DNA from: an uncultured Alphaproteobacteria bacterium
Lineage (GTDB): Bacteria > Pseudomonadota > Alphaproteobacteria > HIMB59 > GCA-002718135
Assembly: GCA_902621855.1 (NCBI GenBank)
Contig: CACNNQ010000001.1
Coordinates: 186,001 to 250,000 of the forward strand
DNA length: 64,000 nt
Reading direction: 5' to 3'
The notes under the pieces were generated by a model. It ran no database searches, had not been told where the DNA came from, and worked only from the letters and a program-made list of their open reading frames with translations. Positions 9,107 to 17,757 of the stretch are shown one piece after another (positions within the stretch are counted from its first letter, which is position 1; every line of letters begins with the position of its first letter). The position numbers and the translations under genes were made by a program.

Positions 9107-10210
9107 ATGACAATAGTAAATTCGTGGAATGAATGGGATACTCTTAAACACGTAATAGTTGGTAGAGTAGAAAATTCAAATATTCCACCAATTGAACCCG
9201 CTCTTGCTCCAAAAATTAGTAAAGATAGCGGTATGATTGGATCTCATGGTCCAAGACCGAAGGATGCAATTGATAAAGCTAATATCCAATTAGACAATTT
9301 TGTAAAAATATTGAACAATCTTGATATAAAAGTTGATAGACCAACTCCAATAGATTTCAGTCAAACAATTAATACTCCAGATTGGTTAAATGAAGGTATG
9401 TTTGGTTGTATGCCTCCAAGGGATGTTATATTAACATTAGGTAATGAAATGCTAGAAGCACCAATGTCTTATAGATGTAGATGGTTTGAATATCTTGCGT
9501 ATAGACCATTACTGGAAAAATATTATTCAGAAGATAAAAATATGAGATGGGAGTCGGCCCCAAAACCAAGATTAACTAATCAATCTTATAAGTCTAATTA
9601 TCTTCCTGAAGGCATAACGGAAGAAGAACGACACAAAAAAATCGAAAATAGAGACATGATATTAACAGAAAAAGAACCACTTTTTGATGCTGCAGAAATT
9701 TTACGTTTTGGAAAAGATCTTTTTTATCACAATAATTTTACATCAAATTTAAGTGGTTTAGATTGGTTAAGAAGACATTATCCAAATCATCGTGTTCATC
9801 AAATTAATTTGCCAGGTGATTTAATACCAACTCACATTGATGCTTGTTTTACTCCTATTAAACCAGGAGTTATAATTATTAATCCGAATAGAAAGATATC
9901 ATCAGAGCAAAGAAAAATTTTTGATGATAATAAATGGGAAATTCATGAAGCAGCTCCTTCTATTCACAATAGTCCACCACCTATGTGTTATTCATCTATT
10001 TGGTTATCAATGAACGTTTTGATAATTGATCCTAAAACTATATGTGTCGAATCATCGGAAGTAAAAATGATTAAACAAATGGAAAGTTTTGGGTTAGATG
10101 TTATTCCAGTTCCTTTTAGAGACGTTTATGCATTTGGTGGAAGCTTGCATTGTGCCACAACTGATGTTTACAGAGAAGGTGAATGTGAGGATTATTTTCC
10201 AAATCAATAA
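9107..10210 (+). CDS. Amidinotransferase (glycine amidinotransferase family)
   Basis: A 367-residue member of the arginine:glycine amidinotransferase family, which moves an amidino group between arginine and an amine through a cysteine-bound intermediate. The catalytic triad is visible: Asp in LFDAAEILRFGKDLF near residue 193, His in IPTHIDACFTPIKPG near 242, and Cys in FGGSLHCATTDVYREG near 348. WNEWDTLKHVIVGR at the N-terminus is also typical. The acceptor amine cannot be read from sequence. It opens a nine-gene same-strand run and overlaps eutA by one base, so its substrate is probably linked to the compound handled by EutABC. Confidence 0.85.
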   Translation: MTIVNSWNEWDTLKHVIVGRVENSNIPPIEPALAPKISKDSGMIGSHGPRPKDAIDKANIQLDNFVKILNNLDIKVDRPTPIDFSQTINTPDWLNEGMFGCMPPRDVILTLGNEMLEAPMSYRCRWFEYLAYRPLLEKYYSEDKNMRWESAPKPRLTNQSYKSNYLPEGITEEERHKKIENRDMILTEKEPLFDAAEILRFGKDLFYHNNFTSNLSGLDWLRRHYPNHRVHQINLPGDLIPTHIDACFTPIKPGVIIINPNRKISSEQRKIFDDNKWEIHEAAPSIHNSPPPMCYSSIWLSMNVLIIDPKTICVESSEVKMIKQMESFGLDVIPVPFRDVYAFGGSLHCATTDVYREGECEDYFPNQ

Positions 10211-10965
10211 TGGCTAGTTTTAATCAAAATAATGTTAAAGCTAATTTACAGGATACAAACTTTTCTAGAATTGGTGTAATTACACTATCAACTGATTTTA
10301 CCATTGAGCAAGATTTTAGAAAAATTTGCCATAATTTACCAGTTGATCTTTTTTTTAATAGGATACCTTTTTTAAATCCTCTAACTCATGAAAATTATTT
10401 AAAGATGGCTGATCATATTACAGAAACAACAAATCAAATATTGCCCAATGAAAAAATACAAGTTGTAGCCTATGGATGTACTTCGGGCACTATTGAAATT
10501 GGTGAAAAAAGAATAAGATCTGAAATCTTCAAAGCTAAACCTGATGCTTTAATTACTACACCTATCACAGCTGCTATCAAAGCACTTAAATCGTTAAATC
10601 ATAAAAAAATTGCTGTTCTTACCCCTTATCCAAAAGATGTGAATATTAAAGTTTACAACTATTTAATTGATAGTGGATTTAAAATTAAATCATTTAGTTC
10701 ATTTAATTTAAATTATGACTCAGAAATTGCCAAAGTTACTCATGATAGCTTAATACAAACAATTTCCTCAATTGATTTAAAAGATGTTGATAGCATTTTT
10801 GTTTCTTGTACTGCATTAAAAGTAATTGATATTATCGAAGAATTAGAGTCAAAATTAAGCACACATATCATTTCAAGTAATCAAGCTATTATTTGGGACT
10901 CATTAAGATTGTCTAATATTAATCAAAAAATTGATGGTTATGGTAACCTATTTAAATTACATTAA
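10210..10965 (+). CDS. eutA: EutA-like Asp/Glu racemase-family protein
   Basis: A 251-residue protein of the Asp/Glu racemase and maleate isomerase superfamily. Two cysteines sit at the expected active-site positions, in VAYGCTSGTIEIG near residue 90 and IFVSCTALKVIDII near 199. The opening IGVITLSTDFTIEQD and the neighbours EutB and EutC match my recollection of EutA from hydroxyectoine utilisation loci, where EutABC are thought to convert hydroxyectoine to ectoine. A maleate isomerase-like role on another substrate is possible. It is translationally coupled to the amidinotransferase gene. Confidence 0.75.
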   Translation: MASFNQNNVKANLQDTNFSRIGVITLSTDFTIEQDFRKICHNLPVDLFFNRIPFLNPLTHENYLKMADHITETTNQILPNEKIQVVAYGCTSGTIEIGEKRIRSEIFKAKPDALITTPITAAIKALKSLNHKKIAVLTPYPKDVNIKVYNYLIDSGFKIKSFSSFNLNYDSEIAKVTHDSLIQTISSIDLKDVDSIFVSCTALKVIDIIEELESKLSTHIISSNQAIIWDSLRLSNINQKIDGYGNLFKLH

Positions 10966-10977
10966 TTAGGAATTAAA

Positions 10978-11940
10978 TTGATTACACTTCAACAAATACA
11001 AGATGCACATAAGAAAATTTTACCTTATGTTAATTATACACCATTAATTAATTCTAATTTCTTATCAAAAAGTAATACAGTAAAACTAAAGTTAGAAAAT
11101 TTTCAAATCACTGGTTCATTTAAGTTAAGAGGTGCCGTTAATAAGCTACTTTCTTTAAGTGAAGATGACAAGAATAAAGGAGTCATCGCAGTTTCTACAG
11201 GCAATCATGGCAAAGGCGTTGCTTATGCTTCAAAGGTATTGGGCATTCAATCAACAATATTTATGTCTTCGATGGTTCCAGAATATAGAAAAGAGGCTAT
11301 TGAAAAATTAGGAGCAAAAGTAGAAATTATTGGAAAGAATAGTGATGAAGCTGATTTACATGCTAAACAAATTGCGAAAGAAAAAAATATCCCATTAATT
11401 CACCCCTTTGATGATGAAGACATTATTATTGGCCAAGGTACAGTTGGGCTTGAAATGCTTACTGAATTTCCTGAAGTTGATACTGTAATTATACCAACAT
11501 CTGGTGGCGGTCTTATATCTGGAATAGCACAAGCTATTAAACTTCAAAAACCTGACACAAAAATTATTGCCGTATCTATGGAAAGAGGTCCTTCAATGTA
11601 TGAAAGTCTAAAAAAAGGAAGACCTGTTGATGTAGAGGAAACTGAAACTTTAGCAGATTGTCTAGGGGGTAGTATTGGCTTAGATAATAAATTTACATTT
11701 AATATTGTACAACAATACGTTGATGACTTTGTTTTAGTAAGTGAAGAAAAAATAGCTGAGGGAATTAGAATAAATTTTTTAGAACATAAAATTGTATCTG
11801 AAGGTGCTGCAGCAACAAGTGTAATGGTTGTTAAAGAAAAACTAACATCGCACTTAGGAAAAAATATAATCTGTTTAATTTGTGGTGGAAATATTGACTC
11901 GGAATTGTTTAACAAAGTTTTAAGTCATGCTCATCCTTAA
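10978..11940 (+). CDS. eutB: EutB-like PLP-dependent dehydratase
   Basis: A 320-residue fold-type II PLP enzyme related to threonine dehydratase and serine racemase. The PLP lysine is in ITGSFKLRGAVNKL near residue 46, the phosphate/substrate loop is STGNHGKGVAYASK near 73, and the glycine-rich loop TSGGGLISGI is near 176. The stretch LADCLGGSIGLDNKFTF near residue 223 resembles the EutB subgroup more than biosynthetic IlvA, and the enzyme lacks a regulatory domain. It begins with TTG behind a weak AGGA site and overlaps eutC by 14 bases. Its position between eutA and eutC supports the assignment; plain threonine or serine dehydratase activity remains possible. Confidence 0.78.
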   Translation: MITLQQIQDAHKKILPYVNYTPLINSNFLSKSNTVKLKLENFQITGSFKLRGAVNKLLSLSEDDKNKGVIAVSTGNHGKGVAYASKVLGIQSTIFMSSMVPEYRKEAIEKLGAKVEIIGKNSDEADLHAKQIAKEKNIPLIHPFDDEDIIIGQGTVGLEMLTEFPEVDTVIIPTSGGGLISGIAQAIKLQKPDTKIIAVSMERGPSMYESLKKGRPVDVEETETLADCLGGSIGLDNKFTFNIVQQYVDDFVLVSEEKIAEGIRINFLEHKIVSEGAAATSVMVVKEKLTSHLGKNIICLICGGNIDSELFNKVLSHAHP

Positions 11941-12901
11941 TAAAAATGATATTATTCAACATGTAGATTTGAATAAAAATCTCATACCAATAATAGAGGA
12001 GGCATTTATAAGTTTATCAAAAGGATTGGTAATTATGCCACCTATAATGAGAATTGATATTGAAAAATATCATGGTGAATCTGATGTTAAAGCTGCATAC
12101 GTTGAGGGTCTTGATAGTTTTGCAATAAAAATCGCTTCAGGTTTTTTTGATAATCCAAAACTTGGTCTGCCATCTAGTAATGGACTGATGGTTTTATTAG
12201 ATTCAAAGACTGGAGTTGTAAAATCTATTCTATTGGATGAAGGTTATCTTACAGATACTAGAACAGCTATAGCAGGAGCAATAGCTACAAAATATTTATC
12301 AAATCAAAATGCTAATTCTGTTGGTATTATTGGAGCTGGAATTCAAGCCAAATTACAACTTCAAGCAGTAATGTTAGTAAGAAAAATAAAAAAAATAATA
12401 GTATGGACAAGAGATGAGACAAAAGCATACCAATTTATCGAAGGTTTTAAAGATTTAGATTTAGATTTGCATGTAGCTTCTTCTTGCAAGGAGTTGGCAA
12501 GCTTATCAGAAATAATAGTTACAACGACTCCTAGTAAAAAACCTCTTTTGGAATTTGATTGGATAATTAAAGGAACTCACATAACAGCAATGGGATCAGA
12601 TGCAGAACAAAAAAACGAATTAGATCCTCAGATGTTAAAACATTGCGATCAATATGTACCTGACAATCAATTACAAACAAGTATTTTGGGTGAATTACAT
12701 CATGCTTTAAAACAAAATATAATTTCTTCTAAAGAAAAATTTAATGAACTTGGCGATATTATTAACGATCCAAGCTTAGGAAGAAAAAATAAAGAAGATA
12801 TAACAATATGTGATTTGACAGGAACTGGCGTACAAGATACTGCAATAGCAAGATTTGCTTATAATCTTTGTAAAACAAATAATTTAGGCATCAATATTTA
12901 A
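11927..12901 (+). CDS. eutC: EutC-like ornithine cyclodeaminase-family protein
   Basis: A 324-residue protein of the ornithine cyclodeaminase/mu-crystallin family, NAD-dependent reductases and deaminases. The Rossmann motif SVGIIGAGIQAKLQLQAV is near residue 130. The run SFAIKIASGFFDNPKLGLPS, then the LLDEGYLTDTRTAIAGA block, matches the EutC subgroup as I remember it. Family relatives include pyrroline-2-carboxylate reductase, which matters because a proline-racemase-family gene lies in the same run. The start overlaps the end of eutB by 14 bases, indicating coupled translation. Confidence 0.78.
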   Translation: MLILNKNDIIQHVDLNKNLIPIIEEAFISLSKGLVIMPPIMRIDIEKYHGESDVKAAYVEGLDSFAIKIASGFFDNPKLGLPSSNGLMVLLDSKTGVVKSILLDEGYLTDTRTAIAGAIATKYLSNQNANSVGIIGAGIQAKLQLQAVMLVRKIKKIIVWTRDETKAYQFIEGFKDLDLDLHVASSCKELASLSEIIVTTTPSKKPLLEFDWIIKGTHITAMGSDAEQKNELDPQMLKHCDQYVPDNQLQTSILGELHHALKQNIISSKEKFNELGDIINDPSLGRKNKEDITICDLTGTGVQDTAIARFAYNLCKTNNLGINI

Positions 12902-12904
12902 TTT

Positions 12905-14347
12905 ATGAGTCAAGCAATAATAAAAAAAACGTCTGATTACTTCAAATCAAAAGGAGTTGTCTTGCCAAGCATAAGTGAACTTCAAGACCCTCAAATTATT
13001 AATGATGATATTAAAAATTCTCTAAAAAAAATAAATAATAATGATATCAATCCTCTTAACCTATTTAGAGTTCATTGGTTTAATAAAAGAGATCAATCAG
13101 GTTTTGGAAATGAGCCTGAATATATTGTGCTTCCAACAGAATTCACAGGTGTTAAGGCAAAGATAATTGTAAATATGGGACGATATTTTCCATTAATAAC
13201 AGCTCATAAAGTTTTGGCAGCTTATGGTTGTTTGCTTCCAAGAATATTAAATGGCACTTTTGATTATGAAAAACATAAAGCAGTTTGGCCTTCTACAGGA
13301 AATTATTGTAGGGGCGGAGTAGCAATATCTCGGATAATGGGTCTTAATAGTATTGCAATACTTCCTGAAGGAATGAGTAATGAGAGATTTGAATGGTTGA
13401 ATAATTGGGTTGAAGATAAAAAAAATATCATAAAGACAAAAGGGACAGAAAGTAATGTTAAAGAAATTTACGATGCTTGTAATGAATTAAAAAAAGATAA
13501 TCAAAATGATATCATAAATCAATTTGATGAGTATTATAATTACAGTATTCATCGTTCTATAACGGGTCCATCTTTTGAAAAATCATTTCTTAAAGTTAAA
13601 GGTAACAGTAATTTAACTCCTAGGTTTTACGTAAGTGCTTCAGGATCAAGTGGTACTCTAGCAGCAGGAGATTATCTTAAAGATAAATTACAGACGAAGA
13701 TTGCAGTTGTTGAAGCTTTGGAGTGCCCAACTTTGCTTCATGGAGGTTATGGTGAACATAATATACAAGGAATTGGTGACAAACATGTTCCCCTTATTCA
13801 TAATGTAATGAATACAGATTTTGTCGTAGATGTTTCTGATCAAGCTACCAATAATCTAAATATGATTTTTAATACTGAAATAGGAAAAAAGTTTCTAATA
13901 GAGAGAAAGAATTTAGATCCTAATTTTGTTTCTCGGCTTCCAGAATTTGGTTTTTCAGCAATAGCAAATATATTAGCTTCAATAAAACTAGCTAAATATA
14001 TGGATTTAAATAGTGATGATGCAATTATCACCGTTGCTACGGATGGTGCAGATTTATACATGTCAGAGTTGAATAAGACCATTGCTGATTTTAAAAATAA
14101 TTATGATGAAATAGTTTGTGCTGAACTATTTGGAAAACACTTATCAGGAATATCTACTGATAATATGCTAGAACTTTCTTACATGGATAAAAAAAGAATA
14201 TTTAATTTAGGGTACTTTACTTGGGTAGAGCAACAAGGTGTAAGTTTTGAAGAATTTGAAAAAAGAAAAGATCAAAAATTTTGGAATTCACATTATGAAT
14301 ATATGCTTTCTCTAGACAATAAGATTAAAGAATTTAATAATATGTAG
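12905..14347 (+). CDS. Uncharacterised fold-type II PLP enzyme, 480 aa
   Basis: A 480-residue protein that looks like a divergent fold-type II (cysteine synthase-like) PLP enzyme. The block VNMGRYFPLITAHKVLAAYG near residue 91 could carry the PLP lysine, WPSTGNYCRGGVAISRIMG near 122 takes the place of the usual SxGNHxxG loop, and VSASGSSGTLAAGDYLK near 242 resembles the glycine-rich loop. It is longer than cysteine synthase and lacks the normal SGNHAQG wording. I do not know its reaction. It starts three bases after eutC and sits ahead of two hydrolases, so a role in the same pathway is likely; an ammonia- or thiol-eliminating lyase is one guess. Confidence 0.6.
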   Translation: MSQAIIKKTSDYFKSKGVVLPSISELQDPQIINDDIKNSLKKINNNDINPLNLFRVHWFNKRDQSGFGNEPEYIVLPTEFTGVKAKIIVNMGRYFPLITAHKVLAAYGCLLPRILNGTFDYEKHKAVWPSTGNYCRGGVAISRIMGLNSIAILPEGMSNERFEWLNNWVEDKKNIIKTKGTESNVKEIYDACNELKKDNQNDIINQFDEYYNYSIHRSITGPSFEKSFLKVKGNSNLTPRFYVSASGSSGTLAAGDYLKDKLQTKIAVVEALECPTLLHGGYGEHNIQGIGDKHVPLIHNVMNTDFVVDVSDQATNNLNMIFNTEIGKKFLIERKNLDPNFVSRLPEFGFSAIANILASIKLAKYMDLNSDDAIITVATDGADLYMSELNKTIADFKNNYDEIVCAELFGKHLSGISTDNMLELSYMDKKRIFNLGYFTWVEQQGVSFEEFEKRKDQKFWNSHYEYMLSLDNKIKEFNNM

Positions 14348-14350
14348 GTT

Positions 14351-15505
14351 ATGAAAACTCAGTCATTACATAACCAATTAGTAGAATGGCGTCATGATCT
14401 TCATATGCACCCACAATTAAGTTTTGAAGAAGAGTATGCTGCAGCAAAAGTGTCAACACTTCTAAAAGAGTTTGGAATAGAAGTTCATTCTGGTATTGCC
14501 AGAACTGGAGTAGTTGGAATTTTAAAAAAAGGAAATAGTTCAAAATCAATAGGTATAAGAGCTGACATGGATGCTCTTCCTATACATGAAACTAATAAGT
14601 TTAGTTATAAGTCCAAGTTTGATAACAGAATGCATGCATGTGGACATGACGGTCACACAACAATGTTATTAGGTGCAGCAAAATATTTATCAGAAAAAGG
14701 TAATTTTAACGGTACGGTATATTTTATTTTTCAACCTGATGAAGAGAATACATTCGGTGCAAGAACAATGATAGATGAAGGATTGTTTGATAAATTTAAC
14801 ATTGATGAAGTTTACGCTATGCACAATATTCCTAACATGGAAATTGGAACATTTGGTACAAGAAATGGAGCTATTACAGCCAGTGAAAATTTGTTTGAAA
14901 TTGAAATAAAAACTAAAGGTGGGCACGCTGCATTACCTCATATGGGGGTAGATGCAATAACTGTTGGTTCTCAAATAGCTGTAGCACTTCAATCGATAGT
15001 GTCTAGGAAATTAAATCCAGCAGACAATGGTATAGTGTCTATTACCGAATTTATAACCGATGGTAAAAAAAATGTTCTACCAGGTATGGTAAAAATGACT
15101 GGTGACGCGAGAGCTTTATCAAAAGAAACAAATGAAAAGATTGCTTCAAAAATGTTACAAATTGTCGAAGGGATTTGCAATGCACATGGTGTTAATGGTA
15201 GTGTAAAATATGAAACAGCCTGTCCTGTAACTTTTAATTCAAAAAATCAAACTGAGTCTGCAACAAAAGCTGCAGTTTCTTTACTTGGTAGTGATAAATG
15301 TAATGGTAATATAGAACCACGCTTATTCTCAGAAGATTTTTCTATTATGGCAAATGAAAAACCTGGCTGCTTTGTTTTAATGGGTAACGGAACATCTGAG
15401 CAGCATTCTAGACCTTTACATGCTAATAATTATGATTTTAATGACGAATTATTAGTCATAGGTTCTTCATATTGGACTGAATTGGTAGAACAACAATTAA
15501 AATAA
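14351..15505 (+). CDS. M20-family amidohydrolase
   Basis: A 384-residue zinc amidohydrolase of the M20D (hippurate hydrolase/N-acyl-amino-acid deacylase) group. Metal-site motifs are intact: HMHPQLSFEE near residue 18, IRADMDALPIHE near 74, HACGHDGHTTM near 97, FQPDEEN near 128 and HSRPLHANNYDFND near the C-terminus. KGGHAALPHMGVDA near 192 belongs to the dimerisation domain. Substrates are usually N-acyl amino acids or amide conjugates. Paired with the M24 protein it could act like the hydrolase-deacetylase pair of ectoine breakdown, where an M20-type deacetylase (DoeB2) has been described. It ends on the base before the M24 start. Confidence 0.85.
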   Translation: MKTQSLHNQLVEWRHDLHMHPQLSFEEEYAAAKVSTLLKEFGIEVHSGIARTGVVGILKKGNSSKSIGIRADMDALPIHETNKFSYKSKFDNRMHACGHDGHTTMLLGAAKYLSEKGNFNGTVYFIFQPDEENTFGARTMIDEGLFDKFNIDEVYAMHNIPNMEIGTFGTRNGAITASENLFEIEIKTKGGHAALPHMGVDAITVGSQIAVALQSIVSRKLNPADNGIVSITEFITDGKKNVLPGMVKMTGDARALSKETNEKIASKMLQIVEGICNAHGVNGSVKYETACPVTFNSKNQTESATKAAVSLLGSDKCNGNIEPRLFSEDFSIMANEKPGCFVLMGNGTSEQHSRPLHANNYDFNDELLVIGSSYWTELVEQQLK

Positions 15506-16663
15506 ATGTTTTCTGAAAACTTAAATAAACTAAGGAAAAAAATGTCTGAGAACAATATTGATCTCTCAATTATAACTGATGATGACTCGATATATTATTT
15601 TACAGGATACCATGACTTCCTTCATATGGATTTTTATCGACCAACATTATTAGTCGTTTCAAATGATCATAAAACTTATTTAATTACACCTCTTCTTGAT
15701 GTTTTATTAGTACCAGAATCTTGTCCTGTAGATATGGTTGAAACATGGAATGATGGTATTGGAAATGAATGGAGAGAATTATTACCTCAAATCATCAATC
15801 AACATAAAAATATTTTTATTGAAAAATTTAAAATTAACCCAATGGTTAAGAGTTATTTAGACGAATTACTTCAAGACCATCCTGGGGATTTAACCAAATT
15901 AATAGATAATATAAGAATGATTAAATCTAATCATGAATTGAATATAGCTCGTCATGCTGGCGAAGTTGGTATGGCTATGATGGAGGCAGCAAAAAAAACA
16001 ATTGGCCATAATGTTCCTGAGTATGAGGTTGCACTTGCACAATCACAAGCTGGAACAAGAAAAGCTGCAGATCTTTTAAAAGAATTTTATCCTGATAATA
16101 TCAATATGTCTCCAAATATTCACTTTTTACCCGTTATGACATCGGGTCATGATTTACCTAAAACTCACCATCGTGCTTCAACCAAAATTATAAAAAAAGG
16201 TGATCCCGTATTCGTATGTTATTGTGGTTCTACAAATTTCCATAGGTTTAAGTTAGGTTTTGACAGAATATTTTGGGTTGAAGAAATTCAATCCGATGAA
16301 CAAATAAAAGCTTTTGAGACTGCGGTTAAATCTCAAAAAGCTGCTCTTGAAATTCTTGGCCCTGGAGTAACAGCTGAAGAAGTTCATGCTGCTTATGCAG
16401 ATACTATACAGTCTGAGGGATATCCTTATCCTACATTTCGATGTGGAAGAGGTACAGGCTTTAGCTTTTTAGAGGAACCGCAATTAGTAGTTGGTAATAA
16501 AACAGTACTGGAGCCTGGAATGGTATTTGCCGTTGATGGTGGGGCAAGTGCAAATAATTTTAGATCACAAGTTGGTGATAGTTTTATTATAACAAAAGAT
16601 GGATACGAACAAATTACACATCATTCTAAAAATATTGATGACCTAATAATTCCACATGGATGA
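15506..16663 (+). CDS. M24 (creatinase/aminopeptidase P fold) protein lacking metal ligands
   Basis: A 385-residue pita-bread-fold protein with a creatinase-type N-terminal domain (about 1-130) and an M24 C-terminal domain. By eye alignment the five metal ligands of aminopeptidase P or prolidase are missing: the first Asp region reads VCYCGSTN, the second LGFDRIF, the usual GHGIG reads GRGTG near residue 315, the Glu in the EPG block reads AVDGG, and the last Glu region reads SQVGDSF. Non-metal members include creatinase and ectoine hydrolase (EutD/DoeA). The strong EutD signature GYDGWSF near the N-terminus is absent (here GYHDFLH), so I do not call it eutD. THHRAST near residue 226 may supply a catalytic histidine. 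Confidence 0.72.
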   Translation: MFSENLNKLRKKMSENNIDLSIITDDDSIYYFTGYHDFLHMDFYRPTLLVVSNDHKTYLITPLLDVLLVPESCPVDMVETWNDGIGNEWRELLPQIINQHKNIFIEKFKINPMVKSYLDELLQDHPGDLTKLIDNIRMIKSNHELNIARHAGEVGMAMMEAAKKTIGHNVPEYEVALAQSQAGTRKAADLLKEFYPDNINMSPNIHFLPVMTSGHDLPKTHHRASTKIIKKGDPVFVCYCGSTNFHRFKLGFDRIFWVEEIQSDEQIKAFETAVKSQKAALEILGPGVTAEEVHAAYADTIQSEGYPYPTFRCGRGTGFSFLEEPQLVVGNKTVLEPGMVFAVDGGASANNFRSQVGDSFIITKDGYEQITHHSKNIDDLIIPHG

Positions 16664-17681
16664 AATCACAGTATTTAACACACATTGCTGTGGTGAAATT
16701 GGGGATGTCGTAACTGGAATTAAAGGCTTGAAGTTTAATTCACCTGAGGAAGCTTCTAAAAAACTTTTTTTAGATAAAAAATGGAGAAATTTTTTTTTAA
16801 ATGAACCTCGAGGAGGGGTCTTTAAACATTGTAATATTATTTTAGAACCTTCAAATAAAAAAGCAGATGCTGGATTTGTAATCATGGAACCAGAAGATAA
16901 TCCTCCAATGAGCGGATCAAATGCAATTTGTGTAACGACAGTCTTATTAGAAAAAAATATTGTTCAAATGAAATATCCTAAAACCATGCTTACACTTGAA
17001 GCTCCCGGTGGTTTAATAAAAGTTGTTGCTGATTGTGAAAATAAGAAAGTTAAAAGTGTCACTTTAACTAATCTTGCCTGCTTTGTAGATAAAATAGATG
17101 TAGATTTAAAGACTAAAAATTATGGTACAATTAAAGTAAGTACTGCTTTTGGAGGTGACAGTTTTTTAATTTGTAATGCTAGTGATTTTAATCTTAAAAT
17201 TGAACCAAAGAATGCAAATAAATTTGTAAATGTTGCAAAAGAATTATTAAAAGAAGCAAACGCATCTATAGGATTTGAGCATCCTACTATTAAAGGATTA
17301 GACTATCTTTCCTTTTGCCAATTTATTGAACCCTTAAAAAAAAATAATCAATCATTACTTACAGGATTAAATACAGTTGTTATACGACCTGGGAAACTTG
17401 ATCGTTCACCTTGCGGTACAGGCACTTCAGCAAGATTAGCAGTAATGAAAGAAAAAAATGAAATACAAATAAATGAAGAATTTATATCAAAATCTATTAT
17501 AGGATCTTCATTTAAAGCAAGTATTGAAAAGGAAATTAAAATTAATAACAAAAATTGTATTATTCCAAAAATAACAGGTAGTGCATTTATTACTGGAAAA
17601 CAAAGTTTATATATCGATAAGGATGATCCTTTTCCAGAAGGTTATAGATTAAATGACACATGGCCAGATTCATTAAGTTAA
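16656..17681 (+). CDS. Proline racemase-family protein (Ser/Cys type)
   Basis: A 341-residue member of the proline racemase/hydroxyproline 2-epimerase/trans-3-hydroxyproline dehydratase family. It starts TxxxHxxGE-like as FNTHCCGEIGDVV. The first catalytic position is serine (PPMSGSNAICVTT near residue 88) where classical racemases have cysteine; the second is cysteine (DRSPCGTGTSARLA near residue 253). Ser/Cys pairs occur within the family, mostly in epimerase-like groups as I recall, while 3-hydroxyproline dehydratases have Cys/Thr. The substrate is therefore open: a 4-hydroxyproline or other cyclic imino acid. The start overlaps the M24 stop by eight bases, so it belongs to the same transcript. 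Confidence 0.78.
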   Translation: MDEITVFNTHCCGEIGDVVTGIKGLKFNSPEEASKKLFLDKKWRNFFLNEPRGGVFKHCNIILEPSNKKADAGFVIMEPEDNPPMSGSNAICVTTVLLEKNIVQMKYPKTMLTLEAPGGLIKVVADCENKKVKSVTLTNLACFVDKIDVDLKTKNYGTIKVSTAFGGDSFLICNASDFNLKIEPKNANKFVNVAKELLKEANASIGFEHPTIKGLDYLSFCQFIEPLKKNNQSLLTGLNTVVIRPGKLDRSPCGTGTSARLAVMKEKNEIQINEEFISKSIIGSSFKASIEKEIKINNKNCIIPKITGSAFITGKQSLYIDKDDPFPEGYRLNDTWPDSLS

Positions 17682-17757
17682 CTGTGATTAAATAACACTA
17701 GCATGGCGAGTTAATTCATTTTACTTTCATCAACTATTCTAATAATTAATAAAACAA

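Noticed and set aside
11544-11915. Minus-strand open frame of 123 codons inside eutB.
   Set aside because: Antisense shadow of a well-conserved gene with no recognisable domain.
10978-11940. Calling this gene ilvA (biosynthetic threonine dehydratase).
   Set aside because: It lacks the C-terminal ACT-like regulatory domain and sits between eutA and eutC with EutB-like wording.
15506-16663. Calling the M24 protein ectoine hydrolase (eutD/doeA) or creatinase.
   Set aside because: The EutD N-terminal wording GYDGWSF is absent and the creatinase glutamates do not align by eye, so only the fold is claimed.
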